Both the position numbers and the translations under genes were made by a program. The notes beneath the pieces were generated by a model. That model saw only the letters and a list, made by a program, of their open reading frames with translations, had not been told where the DNA came from and made no database searches. Below are positions 52,097-61,433 of a stretch of 64,000 nucleotides of DNA, one piece after another; position 1 is the stretch's first letter, and every line of letters starts with the position of its first letter. The DNA is taken from positions 2,929,001-2,993,000 of the forward strand of contig NZ_CP041243.1 of assembly GCF_006547065.1 (NCBI RefSeq), in the 5' to 3' direction. Origin of the DNA: Brevundimonas sp. M20 (GTDB lineage: Bacteria > Pseudomonadota > Alphaproteobacteria > Caulobacterales > Caulobacteraceae).

Positions 52097-53965
52097 CTAG
52101 TCTTCCTCGTCCGCCTCGTCCGGGATCACCGGCAGTTCGATGGGGTCGGCGAGCTTGCGGATTTCACCGATGCGGGCGCCCGGGAAGGCGTCCATGATCG
52201 CCTTCACGAAGGGATCGGCCTCGACCTCGGCGCGCTCCTCGGCGCGCTTGCGCTTGTCGATCTCGATGATGGTTTCGCCGCCGCCCTGACCGTTGGCGGC
52301 GATCAGCCAGGTGCGGCCGGTCCACTCCTTCAGGCGACCGGACAGGCGCCGGGCCAGATCGACCGGCGCGCCCTGCACGCTTTCATAGGTGATGGCGCCG
52401 GGCTTGAAGGCCACGGGGCGGACGAAGCGCTGCACGTCCATCTGCAGGCCGACCTCGCGCTTCTCGCCGATCAGGGCGACGACCTGTTCGAAGGACTGGG
52501 GGTCCGGCAGGGCGGGCGCGGCCATGGGGCGGACAGCCAGTTGGGCCGAGGCGCCGCCCCCTCCCCCGCCGCCGACACGCTGGCCGGAGCCGGGGCCGCC
52601 GCCGACAGGCTCGCCGTCGCGCAGGGCTTTCAGCGCCTCCTCCGGCCCCGGCAGGTCGGCGGCGTAGGCCAGACGCACGATGGCCATTTCCACGGCGTCG
52701 GCGGGATTGGGCGCGCGGCGCACCTCGTCCAGCGCCTTGAGCAGCATCTGCCAGGTGCGCGACAGGGTCCCGGCCGAGATGACCGCGCCCAGCGCCGTCA
52801 GCTTCTGGGCCTGATCATTGGGCAGGCGGGTGGCGTTCGGCCCCAGCATCTTGGCCACCGAGGCGGCGTGGCAGTGCTCGAGCAGGTCGTTGGTCACCTG
52901 CACCGGATCGGCGCCGAAGCCGTAGAGGGTGCGGAACAGCTCCAGCGCCTCGGGCGTGCGGCCCGCCATGATCGCCTCGAACAGGGCGATGGTCTGGGTG
53001 CGGTCGGCCAGACCCAGCATGTCGCGCACGACCGTGGCCTGCACCGTCTCGCCGCGTTCACCCTGCACCAGCGCCTGATCCAGCAGGGACAGGCCGTCCC
53101 GGACCGAGCCTTCGGCGGCGCGGGCGATCAGGGCCAGGGCCTCCTGCTCGATCTTCATGCCCTCGCGATCCGCGACGCGGCCGAGGTGCTCGACAAGGAT
53201 TTCCGGCTCGACGCGGCGCAGGTCGAAACGCTGGCAGCGGGACAGGATGGTCACCGGCACCTTGCGGATTTCGGTGGTGGCGAAGATGAATTTGGCGTGG
53301 GGCGGCGGCTCCTCCAGCGTCTTCAGCAGGGCGTTGAACGCCTGCGTCGACAGCATGTGGACCTCGTCGAGGACGTAGACCTTGTAGCGCGCCTCGACCG
53401 GGGCGTAGCGGACGCTTTCGAGGATGTCGCGGATGTCGTTGACGCCCGTGTGGGAGGCGGCGTCCATCTCCATGACGTCCATGTGCTGACCGGCCATGAT
53501 GGCGGCGTCGTGCCGGCCGTGGGCCGTCAGCTCCAGCGAGGGCCGGTCGATGACGTCGGTCTCGTTGTTCAGGGCGCGGGCCAGCAGGCGGGCCGTGGTC
53601 GTCTTGCCGACCCCCCGCACGCCGGTCAGCATGAAGGCGTGGGCGATCCGCCCCGTGGCGAAGGCGTTGGTCAGGGTGCGCACCATCGCCTCCTGCCCGA
53701 TCAGGTCCTCGAAGGTGCGCGGACGATATTTGCGGGCCAGCACCTGATAGGCGGCGCCGTCATCCTCGGCCGGTTCGCCGGCGGGCGCGGGCTTGGGCGC
53801 GGCGGGCGGCGCGGCGGCCTTCACCGGCTCAGGCGCGGGAGCCGCCTCGGGCGCCGGAGCCGGGGCGCCGAACATGTCGTCGGTGTTGGGGTCGCGCTCT
53901 TCCACCGCCTCGGGGGCGTCTTCGTCCCACGGAGGGCCGTCGAGGTCGGGGTCGGTATCGCTCAT
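52097..53965 (-). CDS. dnaX: DNA polymerase III subunit gamma/tau
   Basis: The 622-residue clamp-loader ATPase has an acidic, Ala/Pro-rich N-terminal extension of about 85 residues, then the AAA+ core: YRPRTFEDLIGQEAMVRTL, Walker A LTGVRGVGKTTTARLL, DVMEMDAASHTGVNDIRDI, Walker B VYVLDEVHMLS, sensor 1 KFIFATTEIRKVP and sensor 2 GSVRDGLSLLDQAL. The C-terminal tau part follows a Gly-rich linker (GGGPGSGQRVGGGGGG). The four Cys of the zinc module normally between Walker A and EMDAAS are absent. It lies downstream of the 4.5S RNA gene on the same strand. Confidence 0.96.
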   Translation of the reverse strand: MSDTDPDLDGPPWDEDAPEAVEERDPNTDDMFGAPAPAPEAAPAPEPVKAAAPPAAPKPAPAGEPAEDDGAAYQVLARKYRPRTFEDLIGQEAMVRTLTNAFATGRIAHAFMLTGVRGVGKTTTARLLARALNNETDVIDRPSLELTAHGRHDAAIMAGQHMDVMEMDAASHTGVNDIRDILESVRYAPVEARYKVYVLDEVHMLSTQAFNALLKTLEEPPPHAKFIFATTEIRKVPVTILSRCQRFDLRRVEPEILVEHLGRVADREGMKIEQEALALIARAAEGSVRDGLSLLDQALVQGERGETVQATVVRDMLGLADRTQTIALFEAIMAGRTPEALELFRTLYGFGADPVQVTNDLLEHCHAASVAKMLGPNATRLPNDQAQKLTALGAVISAGTLSRTWQMLLKALDEVRRAPNPADAVEMAIVRLAYAADLPGPEEALKALRDGEPVGGGPGSGQRVGGGGGGGASAQLAVRPMAAPALPDPQSFEQVVALIGEKREVGLQMDVQRFVRPVAFKPGAITYESVQGAPVDLARRLSGRLKEWTGRTWLIAANGQGGGETIIEIDKRKRAEERAEVEADPFVKAIMDAFPGARIGEIRKLADPIELPVIPDEADEED

Positions 53966-54092
53966 ACGCCCGTCTTAACCCGACGGAGCGCCGGGGCGAA
54001 GGGGGCGCGACGAGGGAGTTGTGGGCGGTCTGGCGCCCTTCCACCACGCGATGCGCGGTCCCCCTCCCCAAAGGGGGAGCAATGATCCCGCG

Positions 54093-54126
54093 CTCAAGCA
54101 GCGAGCGACCGCGTCGCGAGCGTTAG
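54093..54126 (+). repeat. REP-like intergenic hairpin, copy 5
   Basis: CTCAAGCAGCGA, the stem GCGAC-CGC-GTCGC, then GAGCGTTAG. It matches 8976-9015 almost exactly and lies between dnaX and the 4.5S RNA gene. Confidence 0.8.
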
Positions 54127-54144
54127 AGCACTTCAAATGTCAGG

Positions 54145-54242
54145 AAAGGTGGAGACCGCGACCCGAAGGGGAATTCGTTGTGGCTGCTGCCTTCCGGCCC
54201 TGACCAGATTGGCGAAGCCTTCGCCCGCGATCTCCGAGACGA
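54145..54242 (-). ncRNA. ffs: 4.5S (signal recognition particle) RNA
   Basis: The minus strand reads the SRP core GGTCAGGGCCGGAAGGCAGC followed by AGCC, with the GGAA tetraloop. A 10-bp stem, GGAGATCGCG (54235-54226) with CGCGGTCTCC (54159-54150), closes the hairpin. Relative to the usual GGTCAGGTCCGGAAGGAAGC, T and A are both changed (G and C), which keeps the pair. Ends are approximate. Location upstream of dnaX matches other alphaproteobacteria. Confidence 0.88.
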
Positions 54243-54296
54243 GATATGGCGGTTTGGGCTCGCCGATGCAAGCGTGGGCTTGCTAGACAGGACGGC

Positions 54297-55229
54297 ATGC
54301 CCCTTTCGATCCAGAACACGTTCGCAGGCAATCCGCTCGACCGGGCGGGGGACAGACGAAACGACCCGGCCTGGCTGGCCGAGCAGGAGGCCAATCCGGA
54401 AGCACTGGCGCTGGTGATGTGGCAGGGCAGGCCGCTGGTCGAGGACCATGCGGACGGGCCGCGCCTGCAATGGCTGTCGCTGGGCCACGCCCGCGACGTC
54501 GTGCCGGACCGGGAAGTCTTTCTGGGCCTGTGGAAGGAGGCTCCGGTCTTCGCCATTGAAGTCGAAGGACCGGTCGATCCGGCGGCGGGACCGCTGCAGG
54601 GGCTGGGCGCCTTCATGGACATGCGCGAGGCGGCGGGCGTGCTGTCCGCCGCGGACGCCGCCATGGCGGGACTGGCCAAGAGCCTGTTCGACTGGCGCGC
54701 GCGACATGGCTTCTGCGCCGCCTGCGGCCACGCCAGCGACACGGCTTCGGGCGGCTGGAAGCGCATCTGCCCGGCCTGCAAGACCGAGCATTTCCCGCGC
54801 GTGGACCCGGTCACCATCATGCTGGTCATTCATAAAGGCGGGACCGAAGACCGCTGCCTGCTGGGCCGTCAGGCGGCCTGGCCTGAGGGCCGGATGTCCG
54901 CGCTGGCGGGCTTCCTTGAACCGGGCGAGAGCATCGAGGAAGGCTGCGCCCGCGAGATCGCGGAAGAGGCGGGCCTGACGGCGACGAAGGTTCGCTACCA
55001 CTCCAGCCAGCCCTGGCCCTTCCCGTCCCAGCTGATGATCGGCCTGTTCGCCGAGGTGGACAGCGACGACGCCCGCCCGGACCAGACGGAGCTGGAGGCG
55101 GTGGCGTGGCTGACGCGGGCGGAAGCCGCCGAGGTGCTGGCGGGGACGCACCCGACCATCAAGGCGCCGCCGCGAGTCGCCATCGCCCGCACGCTGATTC
55201 AGGCGTGGGTGGATGGGTTTGATGTCTGA
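54297..55229 (+). CDS. nudC: NAD+ diphosphatase (NADH pyrophosphatase), Nudix family
   Basis: The 310-residue protein has an N-terminal domain, the zinc ribbon CAACGHAS and CPACKTEHFPR, the Nudix box in two visible parts (GFLEPGESIEEG, AREIAEEAGL) and the NudC signature SSQPWPFPSQLMIG. It splits NAD(H) to NMN(H) and AMP and, in related enzymes, removes NAD caps from RNA. The start at 54297 (MPLSIQNTF) was chosen because the longer frame to 54246 runs into the 4.5S RNA promoter region. Confidence 0.94.
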   Translation: MPLSIQNTFAGNPLDRAGDRRNDPAWLAEQEANPEALALVMWQGRPLVEDHADGPRLQWLSLGHARDVVPDREVFLGLWKEAPVFAIEVEGPVDPAAGPLQGLGAFMDMREAAGVLSAADAAMAGLAKSLFDWRARHGFCAACGHASDTASGGWKRICPACKTEHFPRVDPVTIMLVIHKGGTEDRCLLGRQAAWPEGRMSALAGFLEPGESIEEGCAREIAEEAGLTATKVRYHSSQPWPFPSQLMIGLFAEVDSDDARPDQTELEAVAWLTRAEAAEVLAGTHPTIKAPPRVAIARTLIQAWVDGFDV

Positions 55230-55709
55230 GTGAGGGATTAGGGATTTGGGATTAGGGATTAGGCTCGATCAACTTCAAGAAAGCTGATTTCGCGCCATGA
55301 TTGTTCGCCTTGGTTTGGGAGCGAACAAAGATGGCGCAATCGCATCGAGAGCTTGCGGTCTGGCAAAAGGGGCTCGACCTCGCATGTCTGGTTTACGAAC
55401 TGACCCGCCAGATGCCGAAAGAAGAGATGTATCGGATGTCCGGACAAATCGTCCGATGCTCAGCGTCCATCCCTGCCAATCTGGCAGAGGGCAACGCCCG
55501 GAGCACACGACGCGATTACGCGCATTTCGTCAGCATCGCGCGAGGGTCAGCAGCCGAACTCGAGACGTTCCTGCTGATCATCAAGCGCCTCGGCCTCGCA
55601 CCCGCCGGCACTGTCGATGATCTTCTTTCGCGGACCGAGGAAGTTGGGCGAATGCTGACCGGTCTCAGAACCAAGCTCGCACCTAATCCCTAATCCCTAA
55701 TCCCTTACC
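55230..55709. mobile_element. Heptamer-armed element carrying a four-helix-bundle gene
   Basis: Left arm 55230-55265 has four GGGATTA-type units (one is GGGATTT). Right arm 55681-55709, read inverted, has three perfect GGGATTA units. The only cargo is the S23-type gene at 55331-55693, and the right arm encodes its last residues and stop. The left arm begins one base after the nudC stop; the right arm supplies the kdsB stop codon. The same arms without cargo are at 58221-58330. Mobility is inferred from the terminal-inverted-repeat form and the filled/empty pair. Confidence 0.6.
55331..55693 (+). CDS. Four-helix-bundle protein, S23/IVP (Avd-like) family
   Basis: The 120-residue protein matches the family first seen in 23S rRNA intervening sequences: LAVWQKGLDLACLVYELT, MSGQIVRCSASIPANLAEG, NARSTRRDYAHFVSIARGS, AELETFLLIIKRLG. 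The four amphipathic helices are clear. Family members form pentamers, and Avd of diversity-generating retroelements is related. Their role outside that setting is unknown. The final PNP and stop are encoded by the heptamer repeat arm. The start is ATG 55331; an upstream frame to 55301 is not needed. Confidence 0.9.
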   Translation: MAQSHRELAVWQKGLDLACLVYELTRQMPKEEMYRMSGQIVRCSASIPANLAEGNARSTRRDYAHFVSIARGSAAELETFLLIIKRLGLAPAGTVDDLLSRTEEVGRMLTGLRTKLAPNP

Positions 55710-56428
55710 GCCTGTTCCCGCGCCGCCTCCAGATCCGCCGGATTGTCGACCGACAGGGGCGCCTCGTCGATGACGGCGGCCCAGATTTGCAGGCCCATTT
55801 CGAGCGCGCGGAGCTGTTCCAGCTTTTCGCGCTTCTCCAGCGGCGACGGCGGGGCGGCGCAGAATTTCAGCAGGGCCTCACGGCGGTAGCCGTACAGGCC
55901 GATATGCCGCCAAACGGGGGCGTCGCCGTACAGGGTCGAGCGGGTGAAATAGAGGGCGCGGCCATGGCGCTCGCCCTCGGACAGGGCCAGCACGGCCTTG
56001 ACCACATCGGGGTTGGAGCGGTCGGACAGATCGGCCTCCGGCGCCACCAGGGTCGCGATGTCGCACTCCGGCTGACCGTGCAGCAGGGCGGCGCAGGCGG
56101 TGGCGAGGCCGGGGTCGGCGAACGGCATGTCGCCTTGCAGATTGATCACCGCATCGAAGTCGCCGTCCGGGTCGATGGCCTCCAGCGCGGCGCGGATACG
56201 GTCCGAGCCCGACGGCAGGTCCGGATCGGTCAGGACGGCGACGCCGCCGATGGCCTCGATGGCGTCCACGATCTCCTGATCGCCCGCCGCCACGGCGACC
56301 TGAAGTCCCGACAGGGCGGCCTGTTCATAGGCCCGCACGATCATCGGCTTGCCCCCGATATCGGCCAGCGGCTTGTTGGGCAGACGGGTCGCCGCCATGC
56401 GAGCGGGAATCATTATCAGCGGATTCAT
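55697..56428 (-). CDS. kdsB: 3-deoxy-manno-octulosonate cytidylyltransferase
   Basis: The 243-residue protein activates KDO as CMP-KDO for lipopolysaccharide. It shows IMIPARMAATRLPNKPLADI, VLTDPDLPSGSDRI, VINLQGDMPFADP and HIGLYGYRREALLKF, all conserved in KdsB. The last codons (VRD and stop) are read from the heptamer repeat arm, so the repeat has replaced or set the natural end. KdsD at 5743 is in the same pathway. Confidence 0.95.
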   Translation of the reverse strand: MNPLIMIPARMAATRLPNKPLADIGGKPMIVRAYEQAALSGLQVAVAAGDQEIVDAIEAIGGVAVLTDPDLPSGSDRIRAALEAIDPDGDFDAVINLQGDMPFADPGLATACAALLHGQPECDIATLVAPEADLSDRSNPDVVKAVLALSEGERHGRALYFTRSTLYGDAPVWRHIGLYGYRREALLKFCAAPPSPLEKREKLEQLRALEMGLQIWAAVIDEAPLSVDNPADLEAAREQAVRD

Positions 56429-56578
56429 CGGTCTGCCTCGTTGCCTGCGACAGCGGACGCGCCGAAAGGTCGCTCCGGGCCGGTTGCGAAGGCCGCGCTA
56501 GCGTGTAAGAGACGCCCACGCAAGAATTCGCCCGCCGTTCATTCGGCCGGGCCCTAACTTACGGGATGCGACGACGCG

Positions 56579-57295
56579 ATGAGCGGCGATCTGAAGTGGA
56601 ACAAGATTTTCGGCGCCGCTCTGGCGGTGGGCCTGGTCATCGTCGGCGTGCAGCAGGTGACCGGCGCGATCTACCACACCGAGGCCCCTGAAAAGATGGG
56701 CTACTTCGTTGACGCGCCGGAAGAAGCCGCCGGCGGCGCCGAGGAAGTGGTGCTGCCGCCGGATTGGGGCACTGTCCTGCCGGCCGCCGATCTGGCCAAG
56801 GGCGAAGCGGCCTTCGCGCGCTGCCAGGCCTGTCACAACATCGCCTCCGGCGGCCCGGACGGGATTGGTCCGAACCTCTACGGCGTCGTCGGCGGCCCGG
56901 TCATGCACCGCGCGGGCTTCGCCTATTCGGACGCCATGAGCGCTCACAAGGCCGAGGCGCCGACCTGGGGCTACGACCAGCTCGACCAGTTCATCACCGC
57001 TCCGGCCCGTTACGTGCCGGGCACCAAGATGTCGTTCGCCGGTATTCGCGACCAGCAGACCCGTATCGACCTGATCGCCTGGCTGCGCTCGCAAGGCTCG
57101 GGCGGCTTCGCCATCCCGGCGCCGGATCCCGCGCGCCAGCCGGGCGCCGCCGCTCCGGCGGAAGGCGCGGCTCCGGCCGAAGGCGCCGCCGCCACGGAAG
57201 CGACGGCTCCGGCCGCTGAAGGCGCCGCTCCGGCGACCACGCAGGCGACCCCGGCGGCCCCGCCCGCCGCGACCAGCGCTCCGACCGGAGGCTGA
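56579..57295 (+). CDS. Membrane-anchored c-type cytochrome (CycM-like)
   Basis: The 238-residue protein has an uncleaved N-terminal TM anchor (about 10-30, IFGAALAVGLVIVGVQQVTG), a class I cytochrome c domain with heme motif CQACHN (about residue 82) and axial Met in GTKMSFAGI, and a C-terminal Ala/Pro-rich tail of about 55 residues with APAEGA repeats. It would carry electrons between the bc1 complex and cytochrome oxidase on the periplasmic side. A strong terminator follows directly. Confidence 0.92.
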   Translation: MSGDLKWNKIFGAALAVGLVIVGVQQVTGAIYHTEAPEKMGYFVDAPEEAAGGAEEVVLPPDWGTVLPAADLAKGEAAFARCQACHNIASGGPDGIGPNLYGVVGGPVMHRAGFAYSDAMSAHKAEAPTWGYDQLDQFITAPARYVPGTKMSFAGIRDQQTRIDLIAWLRSQGSGGFAIPAPDPARQPGAAAPAEGAAPAEGAAATEATAPAAEGAAPATTQATPAAPPAATSAPTGG

Positions 57296-57313
57296 GGTCG
57301 GTCGCAGATACGG

Positions 57314-57345
57314 AAAGGCCCCGCCAGCGACGGCGGGGCCTTTTT
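57314..57345 (+). terminator. Intrinsic terminator of the cytochrome gene
   Basis: AAAGGCCCCGCC, loop AGCGAC, GGCGGGGCCTTTTT: a perfect GC stem with a T run, 18 nt after the stop codon. Confidence 0.93.
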
Positions 57346-57377
57346 CGTTGGGGTCGTCCCGCCGATAGCTTCAGGGA

Positions 57378-58151
57378 CTACAGCCTTCTGAACACCGCCG
57401 TCCCGAATCCGTCCGCCGCATAGCGGGCCTCGGCTTCGGCCAATCCCTCGACGACCACCGCGCCGTGGTGGCCGGTGGCGTGCAGGACGCGGTCGGCGTC
57501 GAGCAGGATGGCGGAGTGGCCGTTCCACGGTCCCAGATCGTCGTGCAGCCAGACGACCAGATCGCCCCGGCGGGCCTCGGCGCGGGCGACTTCAACGCCC
57601 AGTTCGGCCTGCTGGTCCGGATAGCGGGGCGCGGCGCGACCGCAGGCGTAGAGGGCCTGCTGAACCAGACCGGCGCAATCGGTCCCGCGCGAAGTGCGGG
57701 CGCCGGGGACATGGGGCACGCCCAGCAAGCGCTCGGCCACGGCGACAGGATCGTTTTCGAAGTCGCCGACGGGCTGGAAGCCGGGGTCCTCGCCCTCGAT
57801 CACAAGGGCGTTCAGCGGCAGGGCGGCGTCGACGGCGGCGACACGGGCGGTCGGCAGGACCGCGCCCTCGGTAAGGTCCGCGCGGGCGACCCAGCCGACC
57901 ACGCCGTCGCGGCGCGCCCGGCCCCACAGGCGGTCGCCGTCGGCGTCCAGAACGTCGAAAATCTCACCGAAGATCAGCTGATCGACGCGCGCGCCGGTTT
58001 CGCCGCTGACGTCGGCCACCGGCGCGGCGCAGCGCATGGGCCGGGTCGCGCGATAGGTCGCGGCGGGGACAACGCCCTCAAGCGCCTGCTCGGCCAGATC
58101 GGGCCGGGCCAGCGTCGTGCGGGGGTCCAGAATGTCGGCGGCTGCGGTCAA
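57378..58151 (-). CDS. NlpC/P60 (C40) peptidase with SH3-like domain
   Basis: The 257-residue protein has an N-terminal bacterial SH3 region (VDQLIFGEIFDVLDADGDRL, RRDGVVGWVARADL) and a C-terminal NlpC/P60 domain with catalytic Cys in TSRGTDCAGLVQQAL, His in GPWNGHSAILL and the third residue in VLHATGHHG. Such enzymes cut gamma-D-Glu-meso-DAP bonds in cell-wall peptides. No signal peptide is seen, which suggests a recycling role in the cytoplasm. The apparent start is TTG 58151. It lies downstream of the M17 aminopeptidase gene, with the 58221 repeat element between. Confidence 0.9.
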   Translation of the reverse strand: MTAAADILDPRTTLARPDLAEQALEGVVPAATYRATRPMRCAAPVADVSGETGARVDQLIFGEIFDVLDADGDRLWGRARRDGVVGWVARADLTEGAVLPTARVAAVDAALPLNALVIEGEDPGFQPVGDFENDPVAVAERLLGVPHVPGARTSRGTDCAGLVQQALYACGRAAPRYPDQQAELGVEVARAEARRGDLVVWLHDDLGPWNGHSAILLDADRVLHATGHHGAVVVEGLAEAEARYAADGFGTAVFRRL

Positions 58152-58220
58152 ACAAGGCTCGTCCGGTTGAGCCGGTGTTGTAACGCGCGGTGGTGGAGGG
58201 GCGGTTAACGCGGCCCCGGA

Positions 58221-58325
58221 GGGAGGGATTAGGGACTAGGGATCAGGGATTAGGCTGACGGAGCCCGTCCCAAGCCGCCCGAGCGACCCTCCCCCCCTAA
58301 TCTCTGATCCCTAATCCCTAATCCC

Positions 58326-58330
<5 letters not shown>
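58221..58330. repeat. Heptamer-armed inverted-repeat element, GGGATTA type, no cargo
   Basis: Left arm 58221-58255 has units GGGATTA, GGGACTA, GGGATCA, GGGATTA. Right arm 58297-58330, inverted, has GGGATTA, GGGATTA, GGGATCA, GAGATTA. The arms differ at about two bases. A spacer of about 40 nt has no gene. The right arm includes the M17 peptidase stop codon (GG-TGA-GGGATTAG). It is the empty counterpart of 55230-55709. Confidence 0.75.
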
Positions 58331-59702
<1,372 letters not shown>

Positions 59703-59777
59703 GGCGACGGCCTTTGTTAACCAGCAGTTGACGCGGAAGACCGATTCTGTGGCCGACCTTCCCGGAGCGCCTTATCC

Positions 59778-60647
59778 ATGTCGCGCACGACCGCCCGTAT
59801 CGCAACCATTGCCCTACCTGGTGTCTTGGCCGGGGCCCTGTTCGCCGCGCTCGCCACGCCCGCGCCGGCGCAGCAACAGCAATCGTTGCTCCCGCCCCAG
59901 CCCGCCGCAGCGCCGGAGGCCGCCGCGCCGCGCCCCGCGCCGACGCCCGCCAGCGCCGAGGCCCGGACCGCCGCCGATCGCGCCGACGCCCTGACCCGCT
60001 CCGTGTTCTGGACGCAGGAAGCCGAAATCGCGCCCAACGACCCGGTCGCGGGCGTGAAGGCGGCGCAGGCCCTGCGTGAACTGGGTCGCTATGATCAGGC
60101 CGCCGATCAGGCCCAGCGCGTGCTGATGGTGCAGCCGACCAACTATGACGCCATGCTGGAGGTCGGTCGGGGTCACATCGCGCGCGGTCAGGCCTTTTAC
60201 GGAATTCAGGCCCTGGAGCAGGCGCGGGACGCCCGGCCGGGCGACTGGCGGCCGTGGTCCCTGCTGGGCGCCGCCTATGAGCAGGTGCGCCGCACGGAAG
60301 ACGCCCGGGACGCCTGGGCGCAGGCGCTGGCCATCTCGCCCGAGAACCCGGACGTGCTGACCAATATGGCGGTCTCGGCCATGGCCAAGGGCGACAACGC
60401 CGCCGCCGAGCCCCTGCTGCGCCGCGCGGCCGCCCAGCCGGGCGCCTCGCTGAAGGTGCGGCTGAACCTCGCCATGGTGCTGGGCCTGACCGGCAAGATG
60501 GGGGAGGCCGAACAGATCCTGCGCCGCAACCTGCCGCCCGAACAAGCCGACAGCAATCTGGCCTGGCTTCAGGCCCGCCTCGCCGGGGGCTCTCAACAGG
60601 CCGCCGCCGCGCCGGGACGCACCTGGACCTCGCTTCAAGGCGGCTGA
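59778..60647 (+). CDS. Secreted TPR-repeat protein
   Basis: The 289-residue product has a signal peptide (about 1-31, ending ATPAPAQ), a Pro/Ala-rich linker (about 32-62) and four to five TPR motifs (ALRELGRYDQAADQAQRVLM, GRGHIARGQAFYGIQALEQA, GAAYEQVRRTEDARDAWAQA, AVSAMAKGDNAAAEPLLRRA, MVLGLTGKMGEAEQILRRNL). It resembles TadD-like assembly proteins, but no pilus genes are near. It probably scaffolds a periplasmic complex. Confidence 0.87.
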   Translation: MSRTTARIATIALPGVLAGALFAALATPAPAQQQQSLLPPQPAAAPEAAAPRPAPTPASAEARTAADRADALTRSVFWTQEAEIAPNDPVAGVKAAQALRELGRYDQAADQAQRVLMVQPTNYDAMLEVGRGHIARGQAFYGIQALEQARDARPGDWRPWSLLGAAYEQVRRTEDARDAWAQALAISPENPDVLTNMAVSAMAKGDNAAAEPLLRRAAAQPGASLKVRLNLAMVLGLTGKMGEAEQILRRNLPPEQADSNLAWLQARLAGGSQQAAAAPGRTWTSLQGG

Positions 60648-60698
60648 TCAGGCGCCGGGGCCGGTTGTTCGCCGACGTCCCCTGTGGTGAACAGGGGC

Positions 60699-61361
60699 AT
60701 GGCCTCCCCTCCCCCGGTTTCGCCCCGCCTCTGGCAGGCGTTCCTGTTCGACATGGACGGAACCCTGATCACCTCCACCGCCGCCGCGGAACGTGTGTGG
60801 GGCCGGTGGGCCGAGCGGCACGGGTTGGACGTTGCCGCCTTCATCCCGACCATTCACGGCGTCCGCGCCGCCGACACCATCCGCAAGCAGAACCTGCCGG
60901 ACATCGACCTTGAGGCCGAGGTCGCCTGGGTCGAACGGGGCGAGATCGAGGATCTGGACGGCGTCGTGCCCATCGCGGGAGCCATCGACTTCGTGAAGCG
61001 CCTGCCGCCGGACCGCTGGGCCGTGGTGACATCGGCCACCGTGCCGCTGGCCGAGGCGCGGCTGAGGGCGGCGGGCGTGACGCCCCCCGCCGTGATGATC
61101 ACGGCCGAACAGGTCGAGCGCGGCAAGCCGGACCCGGCGGGCTATCTGCTGGCGGCGGAACGGCTGGGCTTCGACATCGCCGACTGTCTGGTGTTCGAGG
61201 ACGCCGAGGCGGGGATCAGGGCCGGCGAGGCCGCAGGCGCGGGCGTGGTGGTCATCACGGCGGCGTGGACGCATCCGCTGACGACGGATCACCCGAAGCT
61301 GGCCGACTATGGGGATTCAGCGCTGGAGGTCGGGACGGACGGGATGCGACTGGAATTTTGA
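60699..61361 (+). CDS. HAD-IA phosphatase (glycerol-3-/sugar-phosphatase type)
   Basis: The 220-residue protein has HAD motif I QAFLFDMDGTLITS, a helical cap, motif II VVTSATVPLAEARL, motif III Lys in VERGKPDPAGYLLAAE and motif IV LVFEDAEAGIRAGEAAGAG. It is most like the GPP/DOG and YfbT group, which dephosphorylate small sugar phosphates. The start may be ATG 60699 (AGGGG upstream) or the in-frame GTG 60684. A hairpin follows the stop. Confidence 0.88.
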   Translation: MASPPPVSPRLWQAFLFDMDGTLITSTAAAERVWGRWAERHGLDVAAFIPTIHGVRAADTIRKQNLPDIDLEAEVAWVERGEIEDLDGVVPIAGAIDFVKRLPPDRWAVVTSATVPLAEARLRAAGVTPPAVMITAEQVERGKPDPAGYLLAAERLGFDIADCLVFEDAEAGIRAGEAAGAGVVVITAAWTHPLTTDHPKLADYGDSALEVGTDGMRLEF

Positions 61362-61387
61362 ACCCCTCTCCCACCGGGAGAGGGGTT
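61361..61387. terminator. Perfect 12-bp hairpin after HAD gene
   Basis: AACCCCTCTCCC, loop ACC, GGGAGAGGGGTT. No T run follows, so it may be a repeat-type hairpin rather than a true intrinsic terminator. Confidence 0.55.
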
Positions 61388-61433
61388 GAGAGAGAACTTC
61401 CCTCCCCCGCCCGCAGCCCTTATCTTCACGGCC

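Noticed and set aside
52541..54085. 514-residue plus-strand frame over dnaX
   Set aside because: Low-complexity Gly/Arg/His composition and complete overlap with dnaX show that it is a shadow.
54178..54417. Plus-strand short frames over 54178-54417
   Set aside because: They overlap the minus-strand 4.5S RNA and the nudC start; no coding signal.
55230..55709. Heptamer arrays as a CRISPR array
   Set aside because: Units are only 7 nt, without spacers, and no cas gene is near.
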